A stretch of DNA of 64,000 nt from Candidatus Poribacteria bacterium (lineage in GTDB: Bacteria > Poribacteria > WGA-4E > WGA-3G). The position numbers and the translations under genes are program-made. A model generated the notes under the pieces. It was not told where the DNA came from. It ran no database searches and was given only the letters and a program-made list of their open reading frames with translations. The stretch lies in the NCBI GenBank assembly GCA_022819945.1, contig JAJEGI010000013.1, positions 1 to 64,000 on the forward strand, in the 5' to 3' direction. The first letter of the stretch is position 1. Every line of letters starts with the position of its first letter. Shown piece by piece: positions 18,016 to 27,644 of the stretch.

Positions 18016-18921
18016 TTACCTTGTGAGGGCGTACGCAACGACGTTCATTCCCTGCTCAAATGCCCAATCTCGCTGCTCATTACCGCCAGGGCTGCACGGT
18101 CTACCTTCCCACGCACAATTCAGATCACTCGGGCAAAAGTAGACCATCACGCGATCGTCATCCATAATTGCCTCATCGTGATCGGAGATACCGACAATAC
18201 GTTTATCACCACCAAGGTACTCATCGTGATTGAAAAGCGTATGATAAATCGGATGGCTCAGCTCTAAACGTTCCAACTTCTTTTCGGGGAAAACTTTGCG
18301 CAGCATTTCATAAACGTGTAAACGTAAACCACCGCGTCCGCCATTAAGCCGCGCATCACAATCTTCAACATGGAGAAAGCCACCCCGTTCAAAATAGTCC
18401 CTTAGTTTGCGAATCTGTTCAGTCGAAAGCCGAATCCCACGATGACCTGTCATAAAAAGAAACGGATACTCAAATAAACCTGCGTCATCAATGTCAACGT
18501 ATTGTGGGTGCTCTCGTACCTCAACATCGATCGTCGTATTTTCAGCAAGGATCTCAGTGAATTTATGATCCGATGGCCAGCGATAGTAGTTAACGATATT
18601 TGTATACCAATCGCCACCCGGATACTTCAGCCTTACAAAAACAAACTTCTCGCCTGTCGGATTCATCTCAGGGTAATGGTGTTCAATGATTCCGTATCGC
18701 GTGCCACGATGGATATCCCGTGTCGCATCGTACGGGATATATTCTTGGAACCCGAACTGCGCGTATGCAGGCAAAATTAATCCACCCGCAGCGATCGCCG
18801 AGGCAGTAAGCCCAACGGATCCCTTCAAAAAAGAACGTCTTGACAGTAAACCTGACTTCGGTTCTACGTCGGATATGGGTTTCTTTTCCATAGATTGGGG
18901 GGGACTATTGTTGTTTAACAC
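18016..18921 (-). CDS. Tat-exported DUF4159 protein
   Basis: 301 aa. The N-terminus has a twin-arginine motif (SRRSFLKGSVG) followed by a hydrophobic stretch and AYAQ, so folded export by Tat is likely. The body fits the DUF4159 family: FVFVRLKYPGGDWYTNIVNY, FPFLFMTGHRGIRLS-type segment (here LFEYPFLFMTGHRG), LRDYFERGGFLHVEDCDA and LSHPIYHTLF. This family is related to class I glutamine-amidotransferase-like folds and is often found next to VWA and MoxR genes. Here it sits 172 bases upstream of a VWA-containing cassette on the same strand, which supports a functional link. No reaction is known. Confidence 0.85.
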   Translation of the reverse strand: MLNNNSPPQSMEKKPISDVEPKSGLLSRRSFLKGSVGLTASAIAAGGLILPAYAQFGFQEYIPYDATRDIHRGTRYGIIEHHYPEMNPTGEKFVFVRLKYPGGDWYTNIVNYYRWPSDHKFTEILAENTTIDVEVREHPQYVDIDDAGLFEYPFLFMTGHRGIRLSTEQIRKLRDYFERGGFLHVEDCDARLNGGRGGLRLHVYEMLRKVFPEKKLERLELSHPIYHTLFNHDEYLGGDKRIVGISDHDEAIMDDDRVMVYFCPSDLNCAWEGRPCSPGGNEQRDWAFEQGMNVVAYALTR

Positions 18922-19110
18922 GACTTTTCTCCTCCTATTTCTATCTGTTTTTTTTAGTTAGGCGCGTTCATCGCGCGAAAAGCGAGGTCTCAGGTTTTCG
19001 CTTCAATTTTCCTGTTCAATTTTTCGCGCCTGTTCAGTGCTTTCACAATTGTATTGGCACTTGGCATCCGCTATTTTATTACAGTTTTAACGTATCTCTT
19101 ACATTATAAC

Positions 19111-20517
19111 TTAAGGCTTAGAAAAAATCAAGATTGCATCTGAAATTGCGCGTCCCTGTTGTCTCGGCATTGGACGCACCCTACGATTGCCGCGGGCAGT
19201 CTTTACATTCCTCGCCGCTCGCGTTCTTTGCGGCTGCGGTTTATCACGAACGAGTGATTTCAAGTTATCCTTTGATTCAGGCTGCGGTCTATTACGAGCG
19301 GGTGATTTCAAGTTATCCTTTGATTCAGGCTTAGGAGCCTTTTTCTGTTTAACACTCACGACCTCGTCTCGAATGACTAACATTGATGAGTTACCACCGT
19401 CAAGATTAAGCGCGTCCGTTGCACCCCATTCCAGAAATAGTTCCGCCAGCCGCGGCAACATAACACCGCGTCGGACGCCTGCTTCTGTTGCTGTTATTGT
19501 CACAAAGAGAAGAGTCCCATCTGATTTTTTACCGACTGCCGTACGCGGATGCCAAAAACTGTGAAATGCTTGATCAAACCCCTCGCGCGCGTACGCTTGC
19601 TTAGAAGGCGCGATGCCATCCCGTAGTAATAACGGACCACCGCCGATAATGTGCGCAAAACTTGCCCATAAATTGCTATCACCAACACGTTCAGGAATTA
19701 CCATCTCGCGAATATCGAGAGCGGCACCTTCCGAAAGGTGTGACAGTAGCGTCTCACGTTTCTTACCACTCGCGGAAAGAATATAACCATCTGCCGGAAT
19801 CCGAGAACTCCCCCGCCTATCGTGGATACCCATTACTTCACCGTTTCGGACGATAATTTCCACGCCATCTGGCATCGTCAGGGTCACCGCATGAAAATGC
19901 GGACCGTAGAGCACCAATTCGTTTCTACCACGACTCCGGTTCATACCGTCGATTAGCAATGTACTGCCGTCGGGTAAAACGAGTTCTTGTCGCAGGGCAA
20001 TCCGATCAATGTACGCTTCAATTTTTCCATTGACCGTTCGGAGTCCAATGACCGCTCTGCCTTGTTCCGGTTCACTTCTCCATTCACCGTCAATCTTCAG
20101 GGCACCGACCGACTCTCCGCGGAATGTACCCACCATCTCAAAAAAACCACCATTTATCGCCGCGAGTGCCTTATGCCGCCGCGCAAGCGACACCAGCGAT
20201 TCCGTCCCTATGCCCGCACTCAACGCACGATATGGACGGATATCTGCCGCATCTGGGGATATGGCGAGAATGTTCGTCAGGACCCCGTTATCTAATATCT
20301 GCCGATGGACAATCCCCTGTTCAACTGATTTTGTCACATCGCTCCGTTCAGGGTCGGTATAGGAGCGAAAATAGTCGGTTATCTTACTAAACTGAACTTC
20401 CCGACCCACCCAAATGCCGATACAGAAGAACACCAGCAGGCTAACAATTGTCGATGTACGTGGGTAACGTTTAATGAGACAGAAACATCGCTGTCCTAAG
20501 TAAGTAATATCAAACAT
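19111..20517 (-). CDS. Phosphodiester glycosidase (NAGPA-like) family protein
   Basis: 468 aa. One N-terminal membrane segment (TSTIVSLLVFFCIGIWVG) anchors it. Residues about 90-390 match the phosphodiester glycosidase domain: LAAINGGFFEMVGTF, HIIGGGPLLLRDG, HPRTAVGKKSDGTLLFVTI and ATDALNLDGGNSSMLV, the conserved blocks of the enzyme that uncovers mannose-6-phosphate and of bacterial exopolysaccharide homologues. The C-terminus adds a basic tail with two 16-residue direct repeats (PESKDNLKS-type), encoded by two near-identical 48-bp units at 19233-19328. A GGTAGG ribosome site precedes ATG 20517. Likely acts on phosphodiester-linked surface sugars (inference). Confidence 0.85.
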   Translation of the reverse strand: MFDITYLGQRCFCLIKRYPRTSTIVSLLVFFCIGIWVGREVQFSKITDYFRSYTDPERSDVTKSVEQGIVHRQILDNGVLTNILAISPDAADIRPYRALSAGIGTESLVSLARRHKALAAINGGFFEMVGTFRGESVGALKIDGEWRSEPEQGRAVIGLRTVNGKIEAYIDRIALRQELVLPDGSTLLIDGMNRSRGRNELVLYGPHFHAVTLTMPDGVEIIVRNGEVMGIHDRRGSSRIPADGYILSASGKKRETLLSHLSEGAALDIREMVIPERVGDSNLWASFAHIIGGGPLLLRDGIAPSKQAYAREGFDQAFHSFWHPRTAVGKKSDGTLLFVTITATEAGVRRGVMLPRLAELFLEWGATDALNLDGGNSSMLVIRDEVVSVKQKKAPKPESKDNLKSPARNRPQPESKDNLKSLVRDKPQPQRTRAARNVKTARGNRRVRPMPRQQGRAISDAILIFSKP

Positions 20518-20526
20518 TTTTTACCT

Positions 20527-20689
20527 ACCCAAAAGTCTAAACGCACGAAGTTTAACTGCAAGGTAAATTAAAAATCCACTCTAAAAAGTTTTGAAAACCG
20601 TAGCACGTAGCGAAGTGGAGTGCGGATTTAAGAAACGCACCCAAAAGTCTAAACGCACGAAGTTTAACCGCAAGGTAAATTAAGAATCC
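20527..20689. repeat. 51-bp direct duplication at the purB 3' end
   Basis: ACCCAAAAGTCTAAACGCAC and the following 31 bases occur at 20527-20577 and again at 20639-20689, with two or three differences. The second copy contains the purB stop codon. The outer copy carries a relic of the same C-terminal codons (NLPC then stop). Confidence 0.85.
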
Positions 20690-22067
20690 GTTTTTCCCAT
20701 TCATCGCATGTCGCGTATGTCCCCCGAACTGAAGCACCGATATAATTCGTCGGATCTCGGAGTGCTTCACGCTGCGGCTCTGTCAATTTTTCCAAGAAAG
20801 GACGAAACGTCTCATCTTCCCACAGCAGCGTTGTCAGGCTTTTGCCTGTCTGATGCACCTGGCCTATTAACTGCCGAGTATGGTCATACGCGTCAGGAAA
20901 CCCATAATATGCCATCAATAGATAGATCGGTTCTGCTATCGTATCCTCTGCACTCAGTTCGAGGTTGCGCCGCATATTATCCGCCTTAACATCCATCTCG
21001 TCCAGGGCGCGTCGAAGCCGATAGATCGCATAATCAAACGCCGTGAACAGTTCCGTTAAAAAACGACTTGATGCCGAATTCGTCAGGTCGCGTTGATGCT
21101 CTAAGATGCTATCCATAAAAACAGTCTGCATTCGTGGCACAAACGCCTTCCACAAACTTTTGATGTTCTCGTACGCCTCTGGATTCACTTTATGCGGCAT
21201 CGTTGATGAACCGACCAACTGTGGGTTATACTTCCTACCAACCTCGGCGATCTCCGTACGATAAAGATGTCGCATATCGTCTGCGAAATTCGCAAGTACT
21301 GTATACGCCGCCGTAATCTGATATGCCAGATCCGATATGAACTCCGGTTCCACACACTGTGTTGATGTATGTGTATCCGACGGCTTTAAACCCAGCAGTG
21401 CAAGGAAATCCGCCTCAATCTGCTCTGGATGTTCATGAATCAGCGCGAGTCCATTAAACGCACCGACTGCACCTGAAAATTGACCCCGCAGATTTTGTCC
21501 GGCTTCGTGAATCTTCTCGATTCGGGTACCGAGACGGCTGATGTAAAGTGCCAAGGAATAGCCAAACGTTATCGGTTCCGCGTGTTGTCCGTGTGTCCTA
21601 CCGATTTGCACCGTCTCTGCGTGTTCACGTGCCAACGTAATAAGTTGCTGCACCAACGCAATCAGATCCGGGACAATCACATTTTCAGTCAACGCTTTGA
21701 ACCGCAACGCAGTCGCAGTATCCAGAATGTCTGCTGAGGTAGCGAACAGATGCACATAAGGCCGCGCTTCTGGACTAATCTTCCGCCGAATCACATTAAC
21801 GAGCGAACGGATATTATGCCGAATCCGCGACTGTTCCTCATAAACCTCTTCCGCTGTTACCAGATCCACTGCCGCTTCCACCTCATCAGCAATCGCAGAA
21901 GTACACACACCGTAATTTGCCAAAGTCCGTACCAACGCCGCCTCTACCTTTGCCTGGGACGTAACGTATCCCGCTTCAGAGACATAAGGCAGCAACCGTT
22001 TCATAAAATCGGGATCGCCGCCATAATATCTGAAATCCAATGGACTGACGGCTTCGTAAAGTTCCAT
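20664..22067 (-). CDS. purB: Adenylosuccinate lyase
   Basis: 467 aa. Cleaves adenylosuccinate to AMP and SAICAR to AICAR, two steps of purine synthesis. Conserved blocks are in order: RIRHNIRSLVNVI, LFATSADILDTATALR, IGRTHGQHAEPITFGY, FSGAVGAFNGL and the family signature SSTMPHKVNPEAYENI. The usual active-site Ser loop is present. ATG 22067 is chosen over 22097 because GGAGAAG lies 9 nt upstream. A promoter (22127-22155) and an 8-bp hairpin in the leader precede it. The downstream 51 bp are duplicated. The sequence is closer to the longer, fumarase-like purB branch than to the E. coli type (inference). Confidence 0.9.
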   Translation of the reverse strand: MELYEAVSPLDFRYYGGDPDFMKRLLPYVSEAGYVTSQAKVEAALVRTLANYGVCTSAIADEVEAAVDLVTAEEVYEEQSRIRHNIRSLVNVIRRKISPEARPYVHLFATSADILDTATALRFKALTENVIVPDLIALVQQLITLAREHAETVQIGRTHGQHAEPITFGYSLALYISRLGTRIEKIHEAGQNLRGQFSGAVGAFNGLALIHEHPEQIEADFLALLGLKPSDTHTSTQCVEPEFISDLAYQITAAYTVLANFADDMRHLYRTEIAEVGRKYNPQLVGSSTMPHKVNPEAYENIKSLWKAFVPRMQTVFMDSILEHQRDLTNSASSRFLTELFTAFDYAIYRLRRALDEMDVKADNMRRNLELSAEDTIAEPIYLLMAYYGFPDAYDHTRQLIGQVHQTGKSLTTLLWEDETFRPFLEKLTEPQREALRDPTNYIGASVRGTYATCDEWEKRILNLPCG

Positions 22068-22084
22068 AAAATATCTTCTCCGTT

Positions 22085-22106
22085 GGAGCGGAGACAAATC
22101 CGCTCC
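22085..22106 (-). promoter_or_regulatory. Leader stem-loop of purB
   Basis: A perfect 8-bp inverted repeat (GGAGCGGA / TCCGCTCC, 6-nt loop) lies inside the predicted purB 5' leader, just upstream of the ribosome site. It could affect initiation. It has no run of T and no recognisable riboswitch core. Confidence 0.4.
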
Positions 22107-22126
22107 TGCTTTTCTGTTTGCATTTT

Positions 22127-22155
22127 ATTATACTGAGAGTTCAAGAGAATGTAAA
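22127..22155 (-). promoter_or_regulatory. Sigma-70-type promoter of purB
   Basis: On the minus strand TTTACA, 17-bp spacer, TATAAT. Predicted start is about 50 nt before the purB ATG. Confidence 0.65.
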
Positions 22156-22187
22156 GCATTTTGTTGCCGATAGCGTTGTAGGAACGA

Positions 22188-22220
22188 GTGTTTTTGCTTG
22201 GGTGTTTCTGCGGATTTCCC
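22188..22220. repeat. Dispersed GTTTTTGCTTGGGTG repeat
   Basis: GTTTTTGCTTGGGTGTTTCT followed by GCGGATTTCCC. Further copies occur at 25575-25600 and 25879-25925, and, reversed and in frame, inside the gene at 40351 (40494-40538). The core of 28 bases is identical between this copy and the coding copy. Confidence 0.85.
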
Positions 22221-22251
22221 ATGCTCGCGATTTGACTTTTCTCAATAAAAC

Positions 22252-22279
22252 TTGACTTTTTCTTTGCGGTGTAGATAAT
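22252..22279 (+). promoter_or_regulatory. Possible promoter of the hydrolase gene
   Basis: TTGACT, 16-bp spacer, GATAAT, about 65 nt before the hydrolase ATG. A second TTGACT lies 21 bp upstream; a very similar double TTGACT occurs before the 1130-aa gene near 31826-31856. Confidence 0.45.
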
Positions 22280-22343
22280 GAGATGAAGGTCTAAACGATA
22301 CGCGAATACACGGATTACATCCCGCGCGAACGGAGGCACAATT

Positions 22344-23360
22344 ATGACAGCACAACGTTTTTTGACAACAGAGCAGGGGGTTGCCCAACTTCTAAAAGCA
22401 ACGCCACCGCTCCATTTCGATGGCACAACGAAAACGGAGTGGCAAGCGTGGCGAAGGAAATTCCAGCGCACTCTCGGTGAAGACCTGGGGCCTTCGCCAG
22501 AAGCGATCCCGTTGGAAGTTGAAACCTTGGAGCAGACACAGCACGATGGCTACACACGGGAAAAGATTATCTTCAATCCGGATCCATTTTCCTCGATTCC
22601 AGCTTACGTCTTAATCCCAGAAGGGGCAAGTGGAGAAAACCCGGCACCAGCGGTTTTGTGTGCACACGGACATGGCGTCGGAAAAGATGGCGCAGTCGGT
22701 ATTATAGACGACTATCAGAAACAGTACGCCGTGGAATTAGCACAGCGTGGATTTGTAACCATCGCACCCGATTGGCGATGTTTCGGTGAACGGAAGGACC
22801 GTGATGAATGGGCACGCCGACCCGGTCGTGACGGATGCAACATCGCCTATCTTGCTTTCGGGTACTTCGGCTACCAACTGCTGCAACTCAATATCTCAGA
22901 CGGACAACGGTGTTTGGACTATCTCCAGTCACGTCCAGAGGTTGATGCTGAACGCTTGGGATGCATGGGCTGTTCATTCGGCGGCACTATGACAACCTAT
23001 ATCTCTGCTATGGACCAACGCGTCAAGGCAGCGGTGATCGTCTGCTATCTCAGCACATTGACGGACGCATTGAATGACCGCGGGCGCGGGAATACGTGCG
23101 GTTCACAATTTATGTTCGGGCTTCGGAAGGCAGGCGACATCGCTGACGTGGCTGGATTAATAGCACCACGGGCGTGTATGGTGCAGATCGGTTCTGACGA
23201 TATGTGTTTTATTGAAGCGGATGCCTTAGCAGCGTTCGCGCAACTGGAGAAAATTTATGCAGCCGCAGGACACCGAGATCAGTTGGTCTTAGACCACTTT
23301 CAAGGCGAACATGAAATTAATCTTGAAACAGGGATTGCATTTTTAGAAGAACGGTTGTAG
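22344..23360 (+). CDS. Alpha/beta hydrolase, acetyl-xylan-esterase/dienelactone-hydrolase-like
   Basis: 338 aa. Ribosome site GGAGG precedes ATG 22344. The fold signatures are clear: IPAYVLIPEGA, APAVLCAHGHGVGKDG (oxyanion strand), GFVTIAPDWRCFGERK and the nucleophile elbow GCSFGG. A late acidic turn (MVQIGSDD) and the catalytic His near the end (FQGEHEI) complete a Ser-Asp-His triad. The family, common in polysaccharide-degrading bacteria, removes acyl groups from sugars or hydrolyses small esters; the substrate cannot be told. No signal peptide, so cytoplasmic. Confidence 0.85.
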   Translation: MTAQRFLTTEQGVAQLLKATPPLHFDGTTKTEWQAWRRKFQRTLGEDLGPSPEAIPLEVETLEQTQHDGYTREKIIFNPDPFSSIPAYVLIPEGASGENPAPAVLCAHGHGVGKDGAVGIIDDYQKQYAVELAQRGFVTIAPDWRCFGERKDRDEWARRPGRDGCNIAYLAFGYFGYQLLQLNISDGQRCLDYLQSRPEVDAERLGCMGCSFGGTMTTYISAMDQRVKAAVIVCYLSTLTDALNDRGRGNTCGSQFMFGLRKAGDIADVAGLIAPRACMVQIGSDDMCFIEADALAAFAQLEKIYAAAGHRDQLVLDHFQGEHEINLETGIAFLEERL

Positions 23361-23396
23361 GTTAAAAGGCGGACTCGCCAGCTTGTCCAAACGGGG

Positions 23397-23802
<406 letters not shown>

Positions 23803-23806
<4 letters not shown>

Positions 23807-24045
23807 GGTTTGAACCCTCGATCTGGAAAAGCGTTATGAATCGTGATTTTATCTTCGAGCGTAATAACCCTTAGATAACGACCTCCGATTTCAGGTATTG
23901 CTGCCCAAAATCGGAATCTGTTGTGTTCTTGTGGTTCAACATGAACAGCATTTTCAACAACATAGATGCACCATTCTTTTTTCAAATAAGGGCGTTTCTG
24001 CAGAACTTGCTGCTCAAAATAGTCTGTGAATTTGTACGCTGTCAT
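23803..24045 (-). CDS. DUF4258-like protein, putative toxin
   Basis: 80 aa. KFTDYFEQQVLQKRPYLKKE and RYLRVITLEDKITIHNAF suggest a small RelE/DUF4258-type fold, in which a basic helix is followed by a beta sheet ending in a D/N-x-A-F turn. It overlaps the DUF2283 gene by four bases, a typical arrangement of toxin-antitoxin pairs. Assignment of toxin or antitoxin role is inference. It lies 28 bases downstream of the lysA stop codon on the same strand. Confidence 0.65.
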
Positions 24046-24073
24046 TCCGTTGTTAAATTAACGCAGCCGCAGT

Positions 24074-25372
<1,299 letters not shown>

Positions 25373-25391
25373 TCATTTTTCTGTCCTATTT

Positions 25392-25420
25392 AGAATACCA
25401 CACAATACCTGTAAGGTCAA
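25392..25420 (-). promoter_or_regulatory. Sigma-70-type promoter of lysA
   Basis: On the minus strand TTGACC, 17-bp spacer, TATTCT, about 70 nt before the lysA start. The surrounding GTAAGGTCAAGC-TTTTAC block recurs at 27611-27630, so part of it belongs to a dispersed repeat. Confidence 0.6.
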
Positions 25421-26131
25421 GCCTTTTACAGATACCCCCGGAGCTATTCAATTGTCCATTTTTCAATCAGATTTTCACCACCAGGCCCGGTAGGTTCGGT
25501 TTCCCAACCGAACCGGATCCTACGCGGAAACCTTAAAGACTTCAAAAACCTCTTGAATCCCGTAGTCCCGTAGGTGTTTTTGCTTGGGTGTTTCCGTTAG
25601 GTTGAACGGTGTTGAAATCAAACGTTGGTATGCTAAAATACATCAAATCCAACAGACATGCGTATACATCCAAAAACACAGTGAAACCCAACGCTCTTTC
25701 TGTGAAACGTTGGAAGCATGGCGGTAGGTCTATCGTTGGGTTTCGCTATATTCTTGATTTATCTGACGGTATAGGGTGCTGAAATGTGCTTGAGTTGTTC
25801 GTATCGTTTTTCTTAATTCCGCTCTACCCAACCTACGATGCTATGATGCGTTTTTCTTAAATTGACACCTATGGTGCGATGTTTTTGCTTGGGGTATTTG
25901 CTTGGGTATTTCTGCGGATTTCCGCTAGGAAACCGTACCTACCGGGCCTGGGGGCCAAAATTGAACTAAAAAACCGAGAACTGAATAGCTCTGCAGATAC
26001 CCCCAGAGCTATTTAGTTTGCTGAAGTTGGGTTTCGCTCCTAATTATCTGAAACCGACACAGTCCTTCATTCAGGTCCGATTGGGATGTGAAGGTCCCTC
26101 TACGCAGTTCCGCTCTACCCAACCTACGAAC
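25421..26131. other. Gene-free repeat cluster
   Basis: About 710 bases with no gene but many repeats. There is a perfect 9-bp hairpin GGTTCGGTT/AACCGAACC (25493-25514). A 13-bp inverted pair AGGCCCGGTAGGT/ACCTACCGGGCCT sits at 25483 and 25937. GATACCCCC-GAGCTATT occurs twice (25431, 25996), the second within a 10-bp hairpin. The GTTTTTGCTTGGGTG repeat occurs twice. Two 104-bp segments (25735-25838, 26026-26129) share identical ends (GTTGGGTTTCGCT and TTCCGCTCTACCCAACCTAC) but have different middles, as in small non-autonomous elements. Confidence 0.75.
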
Positions 26132-27283
26132 TTAATCAACATAAATTGGTGGTGGCGGAATATCAGATGGGTCAGGATCGTCATCGTCTTGGGGAGGTTC
26201 AGGATCGTCTGACGGTTGTTGTGGCTCTTCTGGTGGAATAATGGGTTCGGGTTGCGTTTGTGTGATTGTAAATTGTTCTGTCCATTTTAGACCCCCTTTA
26301 TCTGTCGCTTCAATTTCTATATCTATTTCTGAGTTTGGGAGGTTTTGTAACTTTACTAATTTTTCTCCACTAACGCCTATAAATTCGTGTCCTTTTGTAA
26401 TCCTATATGTGTGAGTATCTTCTATGTCTTCATCGGAAGATAGGATTTCGGCAAATTCTGTGCCGTTTAAATCGTCTGAACTAAAAGAATTGTTTGAAAG
26501 CTCTATAGCATAAGGCGGTTCATTGACATCTACTATTTTGATTTTCAGAACTTTTTGTCCCGCAACTTCGGGTTCTTGGACGCTTATTTCCATTTCTTGA
26601 TTTGGATTTAGGCGTGATTGTCTTATGAGCTCTTCAAAATTTAGCGGTTGTTTTGTAACTAAATTTTTGCCATCAACTTCAAAATAATTGCTGCCACTCC
26701 CTACAACTTGGTGTCCTTCTCCATCTTGAAAAGTTCCGACAATTGTGCCCTTTTCTCTGTTTTCTTCAATTGACAAGGTTTCTGTGTTATCAGGTGCTAA
26801 AATTGTTATATCTCCAAGTTCTCGTAAATCATTTACCAAAATTTCATAAGTTGTAAATTTTGTGTCGTCTGTGTCTAAATTCTTTTCGCCGACTTCTATG
26901 TCATACTTTGATTGTTTTTCAAAGTCAAAAGAAATTTTTGCGACAAGTTCGTTGTCTTCATTTACATATACAACTTCTTGGTCGTCTTCATTTTTTATGA
27001 AATATTGTAAATTATCTCCACTTTCGTTTGTGAATGTTCCAATGACTGCGTTTGGTTCGTTGTTTTCGTCAATTGTGTTGTTGGATAATCTTGTTTCCGG
27101 TTTCGGTGCCTCAGTTTTTATTTCTCCGACTGTTCTGTCTTCCATTTGATCCATAACTTTTGCGGGATTATTCATTTCATCGCAACCGCTTCCGAAAATT
27201 TGGGCGGCAAAAACGAATGGTAAAATGTATTGTGTCGCTTTGTCCCTTATTTTATTCAACAAGGTTTTGTTTTGATCCAACAT
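26132..27283 (-). CDS. Cadherin-like repeat lipoprotein, A+T-rich
   Basis: 383 aa. ATG 27283 is chosen; a GTG at 27325 would add 14 residues. The leader (QYILPFVFAAQIFGSGC) ends in a lipobox. The body contains four or so cadherin-like blocks, seen as SNNTIDENNEPNAVIGTF, LSIEENREKGTIVGTFQD, IVDVNEPPYAIELSNNSF and TYRITKGHEF-VSGEKLV, typical of 'DVNEPP' junctions. The end is a Pro/Asp/Glu-rich tail (PEEPQQPSDDPEPPQDDDD) with no second anchor. Codon choice is visibly A/T-biased (AAT, GAT, AAA, TTT) against its neighbours, which suggests recent acquisition. Probable surface adhesion or ligand-binding role (inference). Confidence 0.75.
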   Translation of the reverse strand: MLDQNKTLLNKIRDKATQYILPFVFAAQIFGSGCDEMNNPAKVMDQMEDRTVGEIKTEAPKPETRLSNNTIDENNEPNAVIGTFTNESGDNLQYFIKNEDDQEVVYVNEDNELVAKISFDFEKQSKYDIEVGEKNLDTDDTKFTTYEILVNDLRELGDITILAPDNTETLSIEENREKGTIVGTFQDGEGHQVVGSGSNYFEVDGKNLVTKQPLNFEELIRQSRLNPNQEMEISVQEPEVAGQKVLKIKIVDVNEPPYAIELSNNSFSSDDLNGTEFAEILSSDEDIEDTHTYRITKGHEFIGVSGEKLVKLQNLPNSEIDIEIEATDKGGLKWTEQFTITQTQPEPIIPPEEPQQPSDDPEPPQDDDDPDPSDIPPPPIYVD

Positions 27284-27376
27284 ATTTTCCAAATTTCCTT
27301 TCTCTAATGTAACCCAAGTTGCCACCTATGTAGCACAAACTTCATGAAGATTAATTTATTAATTCGGTCCTTCAGA

Positions 27377-27584
27377 TTTTTTTCTGTCAGAATCGCGGAA
27401 GGCACAGAGAACACGGAGGACGCGGAAGGGGTTCCTGGATCATTATATGACTTTGATGAAGTTGGCGTTTGTGCCTATCTGATGCCACAAAAGTTGTGTC
27501 TATTTTCAAAACAAGCAGATAAAGTCAAAACTTTCCGTGTTCTCTGTGTTCTCTGTGCCTTCCGCGATTCTGACAAAAAAAGAA
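27377..27584. repeat. Inverted-repeat element, about 208 bp
   Basis: Arms of about 40 bp face each other. The left arm (27377-27417) reads CTGTCAGAATCGCGGAAGGC, continuing ACAGAGAACACGGA. The right arm (27545-27584) is its near-perfect reverse complement. The middle is about 130 bp of unique DNA without a gene. Ends begin with GTCAGAA, as in the element at 28819. Confidence 0.85.
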
Positions 27585-27644
27585 CAAACTTAACGAACTG
27601 TACAATGCTGTAAGGTCAAGCTTTTTACGGAACCATCACCCTAC

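Noticed and set aside
22085..22155. Purine riboswitch before purB
   Set aside because: Only a simple 8-bp hairpin; the conserved three-way junction and loop bases are not present.
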